A DNA stretch of 60,617 nucleotides from an uncultured Metabacillus sp. (GTDB lineage: Bacteria; Bacillota; Bacilli; Bacillales; Bacillaceae). Below, in pieces: positions 43,981 through 53,476 of the stretch. The translations under genes and the position numbers were made by a program. The notes beneath the pieces were generated by a model. The model was not told where the DNA came from and did not search any database. It saw only the letters and a program-made list of their open reading frames with translations. The DNA lies in contig NZ_CANNCR010000025.1 of NCBI RefSeq assembly GCF_947503125.1, positions 1 through 60,617 on the forward strand, read 5' to 3'. Every line of letters begins with the position of its first letter. The stretch's first letter is position 1.

Positions 43981-44971
43981 GCCAGTAATCGGGATAACAA
44001 TGGGAGATGCTGCAGGCATTGGGCCGGAGATTATTTTAAAAAGTCTTGCGAATGAGGAAATGTATCACATCAGCAATCCACTCGTCATTGGCGACAGCAA
44101 GATCCTTGAGCGGGCAAAAAGCTTTGTAAACAGTGAATTGGTGATTCAGTCCGTTTCAGCCGATGATTTGGAGAATGTTCCTTTTCAGTTTGGAACTGTC
44201 CACTGTTTGGATTTAAATTTGCTGCCAGGTGATCTCCCTGTTGGTGAAGTTTCACCAGACGCTGGGCATGCAGCGTTCGAATACGTAAGGACAGCAATCG
44301 CGCTTGCTAAAGAACAGAAGATTGCTGCTATTTGTACAGCGCCATTAAACAAAGAAGCGTTGCAAAAGGGAGGACACAAGTATCCAGGCCATACTGAAAT
44401 TCTTGCAGACCTGACCGGTACCCAGGATTTCTCGATGATGCTTTCAGCGCCAAACCTCAAGGTCATCCATGTTACGACACATGTCGGGATTATCGATGCT
44501 GTGAAGATGATTAATCCAGAACGAGTATATCATGTGATCAGGCTTGCTCATGACACGCTCGAAAAGGCAGGCATTTCTTCACCGAAGATTGCAGTATGCG
44601 GCATCAACCCGCACGCCGGTGAAAATGGCCTGTTTGGTTACGGGGAAGAAGAAGAGAAGGTGATTCCAGGAGTTGAAAAAGCCCAGGCAGAGGGAATTAA
44701 TGTAGTTGGCCCGCTGCCGGCTGATACTCTGTTCTTCCGCACAGTCCGCGGAGATTTTGACATTGTCGTTGCCATGTATCATGACCAAGGTCACGGACCA
44801 GTAAAAGTTTTAGGGCTCGATGCTGGGGTTAACATCACAGTTGGACTGCCAATTATTAGAACAAGCGTAGACCACGGAACCGCGTTCGATATCGCAGGAA
44901 CTGGAATCGCAGATGAAAAGAGCCTGAATGAAGCAATTAGGCAGGCGGTTGAACTTTCACCAAAGGGATAA
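43967..44971 (+). CDS. pdxA2: PdxA2-type 4-phospho-acid dehydrogenase (decarboxylating)
   Basis: The 334-residue protein of the PdxA fold contains ITMGDAAGIGPEIILKSLAN, ICTAPLNKEALQKGGHKYPG, HVTTHVGIIDAVK and MYHDQGHGPVKVLGLDAGVN. His residues in HKYPGH, THVG and YHDQGH are the metal ligands. Partner of the kinase upstream, it oxidises 4-phospho-threonate/erythronate and the product loses CO2 to give dihydroxyacetone phosphate. Vitamin B6 synthesis is unlikely because Bacillaceae use PdxST and the gene is coupled to the kinase. It ends operon 1. Confidence 0.9.
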   Translation: MNQNKPVIGITMGDAAGIGPEIILKSLANEEMYHISNPLVIGDSKILERAKSFVNSELVIQSVSADDLENVPFQFGTVHCLDLNLLPGDLPVGEVSPDAGHAAFEYVRTAIALAKEQKIAAICTAPLNKEALQKGGHKYPGHTEILADLTGTQDFSMMLSAPNLKVIHVTTHVGIIDAVKMINPERVYHVIRLAHDTLEKAGISSPKIAVCGINPHAGENGLFGYGEEEEKVIPGVEKAQAEGINVVGPLPADTLFFRTVRGDFDIVVAMYHDQGHGPVKVLGLDAGVNITVGLPIIRTSVDHGTAFDIAGTGIADEKSLNEAIRQAVELSPKG

Positions 44972-45331
44972 ATTCAAGTGGAGCTGTTCCCAAAGGAAAT
45001 GGCCATATCTAAACTGAAAGCCGAACCTCATGATAACAAAGTAGATGGTATTAATTCGATGAATTATGGAACGATGAGCAATGAGGAGTGTTGCTAGAAG
45101 GTTAATCGTACAATTACGGTCTTATTTAAAAAAGGCTGTCGAATAATTGAGACTGTTGAAAAAGTAATGCTTTTTGAAAGTATCGAATATTTCCAAATAT
45201 ACAGACGATAAAAGAAGCTAACAACCTACTATAGATAGTTTGTTAGCTTCTTTTTCTCTTTAAAAACGGACTTCTTCAGTGCCCCTCGTATAGTTGGCAA
45301 AGAATGAATGAATAAATTTAAAATAAATTAT
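44972..45331. other. Non-coding interval between the two acid-sugar modules
   Basis: From 44972 to about 45110 there is a short open frame beginning VELFPKEMAISKLKAEP without a ribosome binding site, perhaps a gene relic. A strong hairpin terminator follows at 45214-45260. Nothing else is supported. Confidence 0.5.
45214..45260 (+). terminator. Terminator between the two acid-sugar modules
   Basis: AAGAAGCTAACAA and TTGTTAGCTTCTT pair around a loop of about 18 bases and end in a T run. Confidence 0.9.
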
Positions 45332-45359
45332 TTGAAAATTTAAACATATATGGTAAAAT
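45332..45359 (+). promoter_or_regulatory. Sigma-A promoter of the IclR unit, TTGAAA-N16-TAAAAT
   Basis: Good -35 and -10 hexamers with 16-bp spacing, about 65 bp before the IclR start. The surroundings are very AT-rich, so some chance similarity is possible. Confidence 0.55.
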
Positions 45360-45425
45360 GAATTTAAGTTCAAAATAACAAACTAAGTTTAATATAGTAA
45401 ACCAATGGAGATGAAGTGATTTTTA

Positions 45426-46208
45426 ATGAAAGAAAAGTATTGGGTTCCAGCTTTGGAGAAAGCGAATAACATTTTAGCAGAAATTGGTGAATATCCAAAT
45501 CAATTGCGTCTTATTGACTTATCAAAAAAATTAGGGATTAATAAAAGCTCATTATTTTCCTTGTTGAATACCTTAGAAACCTTACGGTGGATTGTTAAGG
45601 AAGAAGGGGATACATATTCATTAGGTCCCGCATTGGGTGCGTTAAGTGCAGCATATTTCAAGCAGTTTAATTTATTGCAATCATTTTATAAGGAAGCGGG
45701 CCTGTCCGTTTCAAAAATTAATGAACATATCCAGTTAGGAACATTAATGGAAGGAGATGTTGTTTATTTAGGGAAAATGGAAGGAGATTCGCGAGTCAGG
45801 CTCATAACAGATCCTGGGATGCGATTCCCTGCACATGCCTCTGCTATAGGGAAAATTCAATTAACTCAATACACGAAAACGGAACTTGAGAGAATTTTCC
45901 ATAGCAGTAAATTGGAAAAAAAGACACCGTTTACAATATCAAGCATTGATGAACTTTATAAAAACGTTAAACAAGCGAAAGAAAATGGATATGCGATTGA
46001 GAATCAAGAGGCTTCTATAGGGTTTCATTGTGTAGCTGCACCTATTTATAATTTTGAAAATAAAATTATTGCTGGAGTTAGTTTTACGATGATGACAGAT
46101 AGTTGGGAACAGAAAAAAGATCAGGCAAAGGATGAAATTATCAAGCTTGCGAATCGATTATCTCAGTTTGCCGGCTCTACAGGTCTCTCCAAAGGAAGAA
46201 TTGAATAG
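45426..46208 (+). CDS. IclR-family transcriptional regulator
   Basis: The 260-residue regulator has an N-terminal winged helix (LEKANNILAEIGEYPNQLRL, LSKKLGINKSSLFSLLNTLE) and a C-terminal GAF-like ligand domain (IQLGTLMEGDVVYLGKMEGD, MRFPAHASAIGKIQLTQYT, ENGYAIENQEASIGFHCVAA). KdgR, a member of this family, responds to KDG and represses uronate genes, which fits the kdgT permease downstream. It starts the module 45.4-54.6 kb and is probably co-transcribed with the next gene 27 bases away. Confidence 0.93.
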   Translation: MKEKYWVPALEKANNILAEIGEYPNQLRLIDLSKKLGINKSSLFSLLNTLETLRWIVKEEGDTYSLGPALGALSAAYFKQFNLLQSFYKEAGLSVSKINEHIQLGTLMEGDVVYLGKMEGDSRVRLITDPGMRFPAHASAIGKIQLTQYTKTELERIFHSSKLEKKTPFTISSIDELYKNVKQAKENGYAIENQEASIGFHCVAAPIYNFENKIIAGVSFTMMTDSWEQKKDQAKDEIIKLANRLSQFAGSTGLSKGRIE

Positions 46209-46235
46209 AAAATATAAAAAAGGAGCGGAACTCTT

Positions 46236-47702
46236 ATGCAAACGGCATTTAAAGGAAATATCTATAAAAACTTTATCAATAATAAGTGGGTTGAATCAGA
46301 AACACAGGAAACCATCAAAAGCATCAACCCGGCTAATAAAGATCAAATAGTAGGTTATGTTCAATATTCAACAAAAGAAGATCTGGAAAAAGCAGTACAA
46401 GCTGCACATAAGTCGAAGAGATCCTGGAGGAAACTTGGCCAAGCAGCACGAGGACAGTTGTTATTTAAAGTAGCAAATATTCTTGAAGAAAACCTGGATG
46501 ATATTGCTGAAACAATGACAAGGGAAATGGGAAAAACTCTTCCAGAAGCAAAAGGAGAAACTGCTCGCGGTGTTGCAATTCTTCGCTATTATGCAGGAGA
46601 AGGAATGAGGAAAGATGGGGATGTAATTCCGTCATCTGATAAGGATGCGCTTATGTTTACAAAGCGAACACCACTTGGAGTAGTAGGTGTTATTACCCCT
46701 TGGAACTTTCCAGTAGCCATTCCAATCTGGAAAATTGCACCGGCCCTTGTGTATGGGAATACAGTCGTTCTAAAACCTGCAACTGAAGCGGCAGTAACTG
46801 CTGCAAAAGTAGTTGAATGTTTCGCTAAAGCTGGACTTCCAGAAGGTGTAGTCAATTTTATTACTGGCTCGGGTTCAGTCATTGGCCAGGCTCTGATTGC
46901 TCATCCTCTTTTGAATGCGATTACATTTACAGGATCCGAAACTGTTGGAGAAGGTGTTGCAAAATCAGCTGCAGCCCGCGGTATTAAATTTCAGCTAGAA
47001 ATGGGAGGCAAGAATCCAGTCATCGTTACAAAAGATGCTGATTTAGATGTAGCAGTTGAAGCTGTTATCAGCGGTGGCTTCCGTTCTACCGGCCAAAAGT
47101 GTACAGCAACGAGTCGTGTGATTGTTGAATCTGAGATTTACGATGCCTTTAAGGAAAAGTTAGTTCAAGAAACAAAAAAGATTACTGTCGGGGATGGCTT
47201 AGAGGATGGAATCTGGATGGGACCTTGTGCCAGCGAGAGTCAGTTTAATACGGTAAAGAAATACATTGAAGTAGGAAAAAATGAGGGAGCTTCTCTTGTT
47301 TATGGAGGAGAGCCATTAACTAGCGGACAATTTGAAAAAGGATTTTTTGTTTCGCCAGCAATATTTGAAAATGTGAAAACAGATATGATTATTGCTCAGG
47401 AAGAAATATTTGGCCCAGTCATTTCACTTCTAAAAGCAGTTGACTTAGAAGAAGCGATAGAAATGGCAAATCATACAAAATATGGTTTAAGTGCATCCAT
47501 CTTCACATCTAATATAAGCTCTTTGCTTGAATTTATTGATGGAATTGATGCAGGTCTCATTCGAGTCAATGCGGAAAGCGCAGGAGTAGAACTTCAAGCG
47601 CCATTTGGAGGAATGAAAGCATCCAGCACTGGTTCACGTGAACAAGGGGAAGCTGCAAAGGAATTTTTCACTGCCGTTAAAACTGTATTTATTAAAGGGT
47701 GA
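46236..47702 (+). CDS. Aldehyde dehydrogenase, 2,5-dioxovalerate (alpha-ketoglutarate semialdehyde) type
   Basis: The 488-residue NAD(P)-dependent ALDH has [20 protein letters not shown], the Rossmann [15 protein letters not shown], catalytic Glu in [11 protein letters not shown] and Cys in [14 protein letters not shown] (about residue 287). In D-glucarate/galactarate and pentose catabolism the matching enzyme oxidises alpha-ketoglutarate semialdehyde to 2-oxoglutarate; the neighbouring DapA-type protein and UxaA-type dehydratase make that the best guess. Succinate-semialdehyde or glycolaldehyde substrates are alternatives. Confidence 0.88.
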   Translation: MQTAFKGNIYKNFINNKWVESETQETIKSINPANKDQIVGYVQYSTKEDLEKAVQAAHKSKRSWRKLGQAARGQLLFKVANILEENLDDIAETMTREMGKTLPEAKGETARGVAILRYYAGEGMRKDGDVIPSSDKDALMFTKRTPLGVVGVITPWNFPVAIPIWKIAPALVYGNTVVLKPATEAAVTAAKVVECFAKAGLPEGVVNFITGSGSVIGQALIAHPLLNAITFTGSETVGEGVAKSAAARGIKFQLEMGGKNPVIVTKDADLDVAVEAVISGGFRSTGQKCTATSRVIVESEIYDAFKEKLVQETKKITVGDGLEDGIWMGPCASESQFNTVKKYIEVGKNEGASLVYGGEPLTSGQFEKGFFVSPAIFENVKTDMIIAQEEIFGPVISLLKAVDLEEAIEMANHTKYGLSASIFTSNISSLLEFIDGIDAGLIRVNAESAGVELQAPFGGMKASSTGSREQGEAAKEFFTAVKTVFIKG

Positions 47703-47796
47703 TGTAAGCGGATTCAAGCGGACTTAAGTATACTCAAAAGGCTCTACATTCAACATTGCCTCTTCAGGGGAATTTTATTGAAAGGAGCAAAGAAGA

Positions 47797-48699
47797 ATGA
47801 GGTTTAGAGGAATAATCCCGCCAGTTGTTACGTTATTTGATAAAAATGGAAATCTTGACTTGGATTTAAACAAAAGGTACTTGGACGAACTAATTAACCA
47901 GAACGTTCATGGAATTTTGCTAATGGGAAGTTCAGGGGAGTTTTCCTCTTTAACATTAGATGAGAGAAAACTATATGTTAGAGAAATGATTAGAAGTATT
48001 AATAAGCGGGTTCCTGTTTTAGTGGGAATTGGGCACACAGCCTTAAAAGATGTACTTGATTTAAGTGCATGCGCTGAGGAACATGGAGCAGACGGTGTGC
48101 TTGCAGTTAATCCATATTATTGGCCGCTCTCAGAAGAGCAGTTATATCGCTTTTTTGGGGAAATTGCAGAGAATACAACATTACCTGTCCTTTTATACAA
48201 TATCCCGGCTTTTAGCGGACAGTCGCTCTCAGTAGAATTGGTTAAAAAATTAGTGATGGATTACCAAAATATATGTGGGATCAAAGAAACAGTAAATGAC
48301 TTTGGACATATTCGCCAAATGATCAAGGAAGTTATAAAAGTGCGGAGTGACTTTATGGTTTTTTCAGCTTTTGATGAACATTTATTGCCGGCTCAAATGA
48401 TTGGGGCGGCAGGAAGCATTAATGGCACTGCTGGTTTCGCACCTGAAATTTCTGTTAGTTTATATGAAGAATATCAAAATGGTAATCTTGTAAAGGCAGA
48501 AGAGCAGCATAAAAAACTATCTATATTAATGGATATCTATACGTTTTGTCCATCATTCTTTTTAGCAATAAAAGAAGCTGTACATCAAAGGTGGTTTAGT
48601 GTCAAGCCAGGGAACCGTTCACCATTTGATGTATATCCATCTGAGCTTCCAGAGAAAGTGGATTCACTTTTAAATAATATCAAAATGAAAGAAGGTTAA
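47797..48699 (+). CDS. DapA family aldolase or dehydratase (2)
   Basis: The 300-residue TIM-barrel class I lyase has GILLMGSSGEFSSLTLDERK, Tyr in LLYNIPAFSGQ and Schiff-base Lys in CGIKETVND (about residue 164). It differs from the paralogue at 36292 in GSSGE for GTNGE and in the C-terminus. Candidate roles are 5-keto-4-deoxyglucarate dehydratase, giving the semialdehyde used by the upstream ALDH, or a KDG/2-keto-3-deoxypentonate aldolase. The site TTGAAAGGAGC precedes the ATG. Confidence 0.87.
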   Translation: MRFRGIIPPVVTLFDKNGNLDLDLNKRYLDELINQNVHGILLMGSSGEFSSLTLDERKLYVREMIRSINKRVPVLVGIGHTALKDVLDLSACAEEHGADGVLAVNPYYWPLSEEQLYRFFGEIAENTTLPVLLYNIPAFSGQSLSVELVKKLVMDYQNICGIKETVNDFGHIRQMIKEVIKVRSDFMVFSAFDEHLLPAQMIGAAGSINGTAGFAPEISVSLYEEYQNGNLVKAEEQHKKLSILMDIYTFCPSFFLAIKEAVHQRWFSVKPGNRSPFDVYPSELPEKVDSLLNNIKMKEG

Positions 48700-48703
48700 A
48701 GAT

Positions 48704-49657
48704 ATGAATGAATCTAGGGATTTACTAAAAAGACTGGGTTACCCGTCCACAGATTTAATAGAACTTCCTGCTTCTACTAAAACTTTTCCAGACGGTGCAC
48801 AGTACCGGATTGAATTGCCAAGTGTGGAAGGACCGGTTGCTTTAAATGAAACATTAAAAGAAATTGATCGCTATGGCCTGACAATTCACCGAATTTCACA
48901 AGGAAGCGGAATCATGCTTCAAACAGATGAGGAAATTCTTGAAATGTGCAGGCTTACTGCGGAAAGGGGAATGGAACTTAGTTTGTTTGTCGGACCACGG
49001 GGTACTTGGGATATCAGTGCAGGGCCTATGACAAGTGCTGGGAAGTCCCAAGCTTTGCGCCATGAAGGCGCGGATCAGCTTGTCTATGCAATGGAAGATT
49101 TAAAAAGAGGGGCGCGGTTGGGACTTAGAGGTGCATTGGTAGCTGATGAGGGGCTTTTACTGATGACAAAAGAAATGAAAAAAGACGGACAGCTTCCAGA
49201 AGACTTTGTTGTCAAAGTGTCCGTGCAAATGGGGGCGGCTAACCCAGTTTCTGTAAAACTAATGGAGGATTTAGGTGCAGGGACTTATAATGTTCCATCC
49301 TCACTTACCTTGGCTAAACTAGCCTCTATTCGCCAAGCCATTGATATTCCGATAGATTTATATGTTGAGGTTCCGGACAACTTTGGCGGTTTCCTTCGCT
49401 ATTATGAAATTCCGGAAATTATTCGTGTGTTAGCACCGGTTTATATTAAATTTGGTCTACGGAATCACCCAGATGTATATCCTTCAGGAAAGCAGTGGGA
49501 AGCAACAAATATTTCCCTTGTGCAAGAGCGTGTCCGCCGCGCAGCTATCGGTGTACAAATGATTGAACGTTACTATCCAGAAGCAAAAACATCGGTATTA
49601 GGTGCTGAAGGACTTGGAATTCCGAAGAGTATCATGTCAGCTGCAGTAAATGAATAG
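48704..49657 (+). CDS. Unknown barrel protein (U32-peptidase-like)
   Basis: The 317-residue protein looks like a (beta/alpha)8 barrel: GLTIHRISQGSGIMLQ, MELSLFVGPRGTWDISAGPM, LGLRGALVADEGLLLM, FVVKVSVQMGAANPVSVKLM and IPIDLYVEVPDNFGGFLRYY. Conserved-looking patches are GPRGTWD, VADEG, VEVPDNFGGF and KFGLRNH. I think relatives are annotated as U32-family peptidases near acid-sugar genes, but no peptidase activity is implied. It lies 4 bases after the DapA gene and so is translationally linked. Its step in the pathway is unknown. Confidence 0.6.
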   Translation: MNESRDLLKRLGYPSTDLIELPASTKTFPDGAQYRIELPSVEGPVALNETLKEIDRYGLTIHRISQGSGIMLQTDEEILEMCRLTAERGMELSLFVGPRGTWDISAGPMTSAGKSQALRHEGADQLVYAMEDLKRGARLGLRGALVADEGLLLMTKEMKKDGQLPEDFVVKVSVQMGAANPVSVKLMEDLGAGTYNVPSSLTLAKLASIRQAIDIPIDLYVEVPDNFGGFLRYYEIPEIIRVLAPVYIKFGLRNHPDVYPSGKQWEATNISLVQERVRRAAIGVQMIERYYPEAKTSVLGAEGLGIPKSIMSAAVNE

Positions 49658-49673
49658 AAAGGAGAAGATTTAT

Positions 49674-50630
49674 ATGAAATTTGTATCTTTTCGAACCCAA
49701 TCGGAAACACATATTGGGATATTAAAAAAGAATCATATTTTAGACTTAAATGCTTTAGAAAAACGGTCTAAGAAAAACAGTTTCGAAAGCCCTATGATTC
49801 CAAATGATTTGAAACAGCTTATTGAGCAAAGCGAGGTCATTCTTCCTTATGTTACAACGCTTCTTAAGGATCATGATAAAGATTTGGAAATGAGCGAAAA
49901 TGGATTAGTCCCCCTTTCTGAAGTGGAAATTTTAGCTCCAATTGCACAGCCGGAAAAAATAATTTGCGTTGGTTTAAATTATCTGGATCATTGCAAAGAA
50001 ACGGGATTGGAGCCGCCAGCATCACCGGTAATTTTTTCAAAATATGCAAATGCAATTATTGGTGAAAACCAAGCAATTGAACTTCCAATTAACTCAAATC
50101 AAGTTGACTTTGAAGCAGAGTTGGCAATTGTTATTGGGAAGGAAGCGAAATATGTTTCAGAAGAAGAAGCAGAAGATTATATCTTTGGCTATACCATTAT
50201 GAATGATGTAAGTGCAAGAGATCTTCAATTTACAGATGGTCAATGGTCCCGTGGAAAGTCAGCCGATACGTTTGCCCCAATTGGGCCAGCAATCGTAACG
50301 AAAGATGAAGCTGGGGATCCGCATAATCTGGAGATTTCTTTACGCTTGAATCTTGAAATCATGCAGCAGTCCAACACGAAGAATCTAATTTTTAACATTC
50401 CATACATTGTATCATTTCTATCTCAGTCAATGACCTTAAAGCCTGGGGATTTAATTGCAACAGGTACTCCGCCGGGAGTAGGAATGGGAAGAAATCCGCA
50501 AGTATGGTTAAAAGATGGAGATCAGCTGACCATAACGATTGAAAACATTGGCACTCTATCCAACCATGTTAAAAAACACATTCCTAATTCAGGAGCTACA
50601 TCAAAAGAGAAATCCACTTCTAACCTCTAA
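49674..50630 (+). CDS. Fumarylacetoacetate hydrolase family protein
   Basis: The 318-residue FAH-fold enzyme has CVGLNYLDHCKETG, PVIFSKYANAIIG, the metal motif VDFEAELAIVIGKEA (Glu, Glu), YTIMNDVSARDLQF and GDLIATGTPPGVGMG. Family members cleave or decarboxylate 2,4-dioxo acids or act as acylpyruvases; 2,4-diketo-3-deoxy-L-fuconate hydrolase is an acid-sugar example. The ATG at 49674 follows AAAGGAGAAG; the frame opens at 49650. The real substrate is unproven. Confidence 0.85.
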   Translation: MKFVSFRTQSETHIGILKKNHILDLNALEKRSKKNSFESPMIPNDLKQLIEQSEVILPYVTTLLKDHDKDLEMSENGLVPLSEVEILAPIAQPEKIICVGLNYLDHCKETGLEPPASPVIFSKYANAIIGENQAIELPINSNQVDFEAELAIVIGKEAKYVSEEEAEDYIFGYTIMNDVSARDLQFTDGQWSRGKSADTFAPIGPAIVTKDEAGDPHNLEISLRLNLEIMQQSNTKNLIFNIPYIVSFLSQSMTLKPGDLIATGTPPGVGMGRNPQVWLKDGDQLTITIENIGTLSNHVKKHIPNSGATSKEKSTSNL

Positions 50631-50764
50631 GTAAACTCTCTCATATATGTTGCGGATCATCTGATTTTGATAGTGACAGAAAAGATAATCAGAATGAAAA
50701 TTTCAACTTAGCTATAAAGTTGATAAAACTTTTCAATTTAGTGACAACATATTTTTCGGTTTTT

Positions 50765-50778
50765 TGTAAACGGTTTCA
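50765..50778 (+). promoter_or_regulatory. cre-like site before the KDG permease gene
   Basis: TGTAAACGGTTTCA fits the CcpA consensus at all defined positions. It lies about 60 bp before the permease start in a 205-bp gap that also contains AT-rich promoter-like DNA. Confidence 0.7.
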
Positions 50779-50835
50779 CATTTTTTCTGGGCACCGTTTT
50801 TCGAAACAATAAGAATAATTGAGGAGAGTGGAGAA

Positions 50836-51966
50836 ATGAAAATCAAACAGTCAATTGACAAAGTTCCAGGTGGCTTAATGGTTGTTCCATTATTAGCAGG
50901 TGCTCTATTAAATACAATTGATCAACTACATATTCCTTTTATTATGGAACTCCTAAAAGGTTTGGGTGTTGCACCGACACCGGACGGGAACTATGAATTC
51001 TTAAAAATAGGCGGCTTTACACAGGCTTTGTTTAAGGATGGAGCCTTAACTTTATGTGCGCTGTTCCTGTTTTGTGCCGGCAGCCAGATGAATCTTCGCG
51101 TAGGAGGAAAGGCTTTAAAAAAGGGTGTTCTATTGACAACATCAAAGTATTTGGCTGGTTTTCTCGTTGGAATGGCGTGGGGGGCAATGTCTGATCCAGT
51201 GAATGGTTTCCTTGGTTTATCGACAATGGCTATCATAGCTGCAATGACCAATGGCAATGGGGGAATGTATGCAGCATTGACAGGACAATATGGAAATCGT
51301 TCGGATGTAGGAGCAACAGCGGTTCTCTCTCTTAATGATGGCCCATTTTTCACTTTGATGGCTTTAGGTCTGATGGGAGCAAATTTCCCGTTAATTGCCT
51401 TTATTGCAGTTCTTTTACCAATTTTAATTGGGATGATATTAGGAAATCTTGATCACGAGATACGCAAATTTTTAGCTGCAGGAGAAACATTGGTCATTCC
51501 TTTCTTTGCTTTTGCCTTAGGTGCGGGCATGAATCTGGCAAGCTTTTTTAATCCGGAAGTCGTTGGTGCTGGAATTGTCTTGGCTTTAATGACAGTTATC
51601 TTTTCAGGGGGAGCAATGGTGCTTACATTCAAACTTTTCCGGGAGAAAAGTTATATTGCCCCATGGGCGGAAGCTTCTACTGCCGGAAATGCGGTGGCTA
51701 CACCGGCTGCAATCGCGGCGGCAGCATCTGTAGCAGCTGGATCAGGATTAATGACAGCTGCTGAGGCTCAGGTTTATCAAGATTTGGTTGCTGTCGCATC
51801 TGCACAAATTTCGATTGCTACGATCAGCACGGCATTGCTTGTCCCAATTGCTGTTATTCTGGCAGATAAGTATCAAAAGAATAAAGGGATTGACGGAAAA
51901 AAGGAATCGTTTAAAAGTGAGCAAAAGATGAAGAGTAATTCCGACATTGAAGATGCTGTCATTTGA
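50836..51966 (+). CDS. kdgT: 2-keto-3-deoxygluconate permease
   Basis: The 376-residue KdgT-family membrane protein has ten or so hydrophobic segments (VPGGLMVVPLLAGALLNTID, LCALFLFCAGSQMNLRVGG, FLGLSTMAIIAAMTNGNGGM, FFAFALGAGMNLASFF, WAEASTAGNAVATPAAIAAA). It imports KDG or a related acid by symport. A cre-like site precedes it, and the dehydratase genes follow, so it may have its own promoter within the module. Confidence 0.92.
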   Translation: MKIKQSIDKVPGGLMVVPLLAGALLNTIDQLHIPFIMELLKGLGVAPTPDGNYEFLKIGGFTQALFKDGALTLCALFLFCAGSQMNLRVGGKALKKGVLLTTSKYLAGFLVGMAWGAMSDPVNGFLGLSTMAIIAAMTNGNGGMYAALTGQYGNRSDVGATAVLSLNDGPFFTLMALGLMGANFPLIAFIAVLLPILIGMILGNLDHEIRKFLAAGETLVIPFFAFALGAGMNLASFFNPEVVGAGIVLALMTVIFSGGAMVLTFKLFREKSYIAPWAEASTAGNAVATPAAIAAAASVAAGSGLMTAAEAQVYQDLVAVASAQISIATISTALLVPIAVILADKYQKNKGIDGKKESFKSEQKMKSNSDIEDAVI

Positions 51967-52015
51967 TTTTATTGAATATTCATAACAATTTACTAAGTGA
52001 AAGGGGAGTTTGAAG

Positions 52016-53140
52016 TTGGAATATTCTTTTGAAGGTTATATCAGAGAAGATGGAAATGCAGGAATACGAAATCACATAGGTGTAATTTGTTCGGTTGTTT
52101 GTTCAAGTGTTGTTGCCAAAGAAATTTCTGAGAGGGTGCCTGGGACAGTTCCATTTGTACATGGAAACGGATGTGCACAACTTGGGGATGATTTCAAATT
52201 AACTAAAAATATGCTCGTAGGAATTTCTTCAAATCCGAATCTTTATTCCGCCCTCCTAGTGGGATTGGGCTGTGAAACGAATCAGATCAGCGGATTGCTT
52301 GATAGTATTCCAGATACTAAGCCAGTAAAGGGGATAGGGATTCAGCAAATGGCGGGCGGAGAAAACACCATTAAAAAAGGTGTGGAAATAGTCGAACAAT
52401 GGGCAAGAGAAGCAGCAACTCAAAAGCGGGAGCGTCTCTCTCTTTCCACATTAACTGTAGGAATTTTAACAGTCGATATAGATGAAAGTTCCTTAAATAA
52501 GATGGCACCAGTGATAGGAGGAGTCGTTGACCGATTGGTTGAACATAATGCCAATGTCATGATGGGGATCTCTCAAACATTAGAACCAGCAGGTCAAATA
52601 CTGTCTGAACGGTCTGAAATCGTTGAGGTGAAAAATAGACTGAGGAAAATGGCGGAAGGTTTGCAGCGGAAACACTGGAAAGATGTAAGAGATGAATCAA
52701 TTGCTTTTCAGGGCTTTTCAGAGAAAGAAAAAAAACTTGCAGTTTTGGAAGCTGAGATGACAGGCACAACTCCAATAAAGAGTTTGCTTGGTTATAATGA
52801 AATCCCTGCAGAGAAAGGCTTTCATCTTATAACTGTTCCGACCAATATAGTTGAGGCCTTGTCAAATATGGCTTCCAGTGGATGTAATGTTGTGATGATT
52901 GTCAGCAGAAGAGGTGTGCTGACAGGTTCATCCGCTTTGCCTTGTATGACACTTACACCGCAAAATGAGGATGAGTATTTTGACGAACTCATTGATTATA
53001 TCGTTACTGCAGAAGAGGTTTCATATCAAGTAGAAGCTATTTTAGCAGAACTTTTGGAAATATGCTCTGGAAAACAAACAAACCTTGAAAAATTAGCATT
53101 AGGGGAATTTTCTATTCCTCATGTAGGAACGACATTTTAA
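52016..53140 (+). CDS. UxaA-family dehydratase large subunit, variant A (keeps GC and GLGCE)
   Basis: The 374-residue protein belongs to the UxaA/GarD large-domain family (G-x-R-N-H start; altronate or galactarate dehydratases, iron-dependent). It retains HGNGCAQ (Cys about 53) and GLGCETN (Cys about 86), typical of the family, but lacks the CGGSDxxSGxTANPA segment and the NPTPGNxxGGLTTLEEKSLG segment. The C-terminus (GYNEIPAEKGFH, SGCNVVMIVSRRGVLTGSSA) is present though diverged. A TTG at 52016 is best spaced after AAGGGGAG (another TTG at 52010 is too close). It sits next to its paralogue at 53473, which has the reverse pattern. Confidence 0.85.
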   Translation: MEYSFEGYIREDGNAGIRNHIGVICSVVCSSVVAKEISERVPGTVPFVHGNGCAQLGDDFKLTKNMLVGISSNPNLYSALLVGLGCETNQISGLLDSIPDTKPVKGIGIQQMAGGENTIKKGVEIVEQWAREAATQKRERLSLSTLTVGILTVDIDESSLNKMAPVIGGVVDRLVEHNANVMMGISQTLEPAGQILSERSEIVEVKNRLRKMAEGLQRKHWKDVRDESIAFQGFSEKEKKLAVLEAEMTGTTPIKSLLGYNEIPAEKGFHLITVPTNIVEALSNMASSGCNVVMIVSRRGVLTGSSALPCMTLTPQNEDEYFDELIDYIVTAEEVSYQVEAILAELLEICSGKQTNLEKLALGEFSIPHVGTTF

Positions 53141-53158
53141 AACAAGGATGGAGGTAAC

Positions 53159-53476
53159 ATGATGAGACAAAAATTTAATGCGCTTAAGCTAAATGAGAAA
53201 GATAATGTGGCCGTGGCGCTTAGAAGTATAGAACCTGGTGAATTCCTTTCTGTCCAAGGGGATATTGGAACAATCAAAGTCATGGAGAAGATTCCTTATG
53301 GTCATAAGATTGCCACGGATTTTATCCCTAAAAGCGCCAAAATTATAAAATATGGAGAGTGCATGGGCATTTCGACGGAAGAAATCAATCCTGGGTACCA
53401 TGTTCACGTCTTTAATGTCCGGGGATTAAAAAATGAAGAAAGGCTGAGTGCTCTTAAGGAGGTACAAATACCATGA
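53159..53476 (+). CDS. UxaA-family small subunit (SAF domain)
   Basis: The 105-residue protein matches the N-terminal SAF domain of UxaA and the small subunit SuyA of sulfolactate dehydratase (VAVALRSIEPGEF, IPYGHKIATDFIPKSAKIIK, YGECMGISTEEINPG YHVHVFNVRG). The His in GHK and YHVHVFN is conserved in SAF domains. GGATGGAGGTAAC precedes the start. It overlaps the following large-subunit gene by 4 bases (ATGA), which points to a stoichiometric complex. Confidence 0.9.
   Translation: MMRQKFNALKLNEKDNVAVALRSIEPGEFLSVQGDIGTIKVMEKIPYGHKIATDFIPKSAKIIKYGECMGISTEEINPGYHVHVFNVRGLKNEERLSALKEVQIP

Noticed and set aside
43967-44971. Vitamin B6 biosynthesis gene pdxA
   Set aside because: The gene overlaps a DUF1537 kinase and lies in an acid-sugar operon; Bacillaceae make pyridoxal phosphate by PdxST.
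44985-45105. A 39-codon gene starting VELFPKEM after pdxA2
   Set aside because: No ribosome binding site, atypical composition and no family resemblance; kept only as a possible relic.
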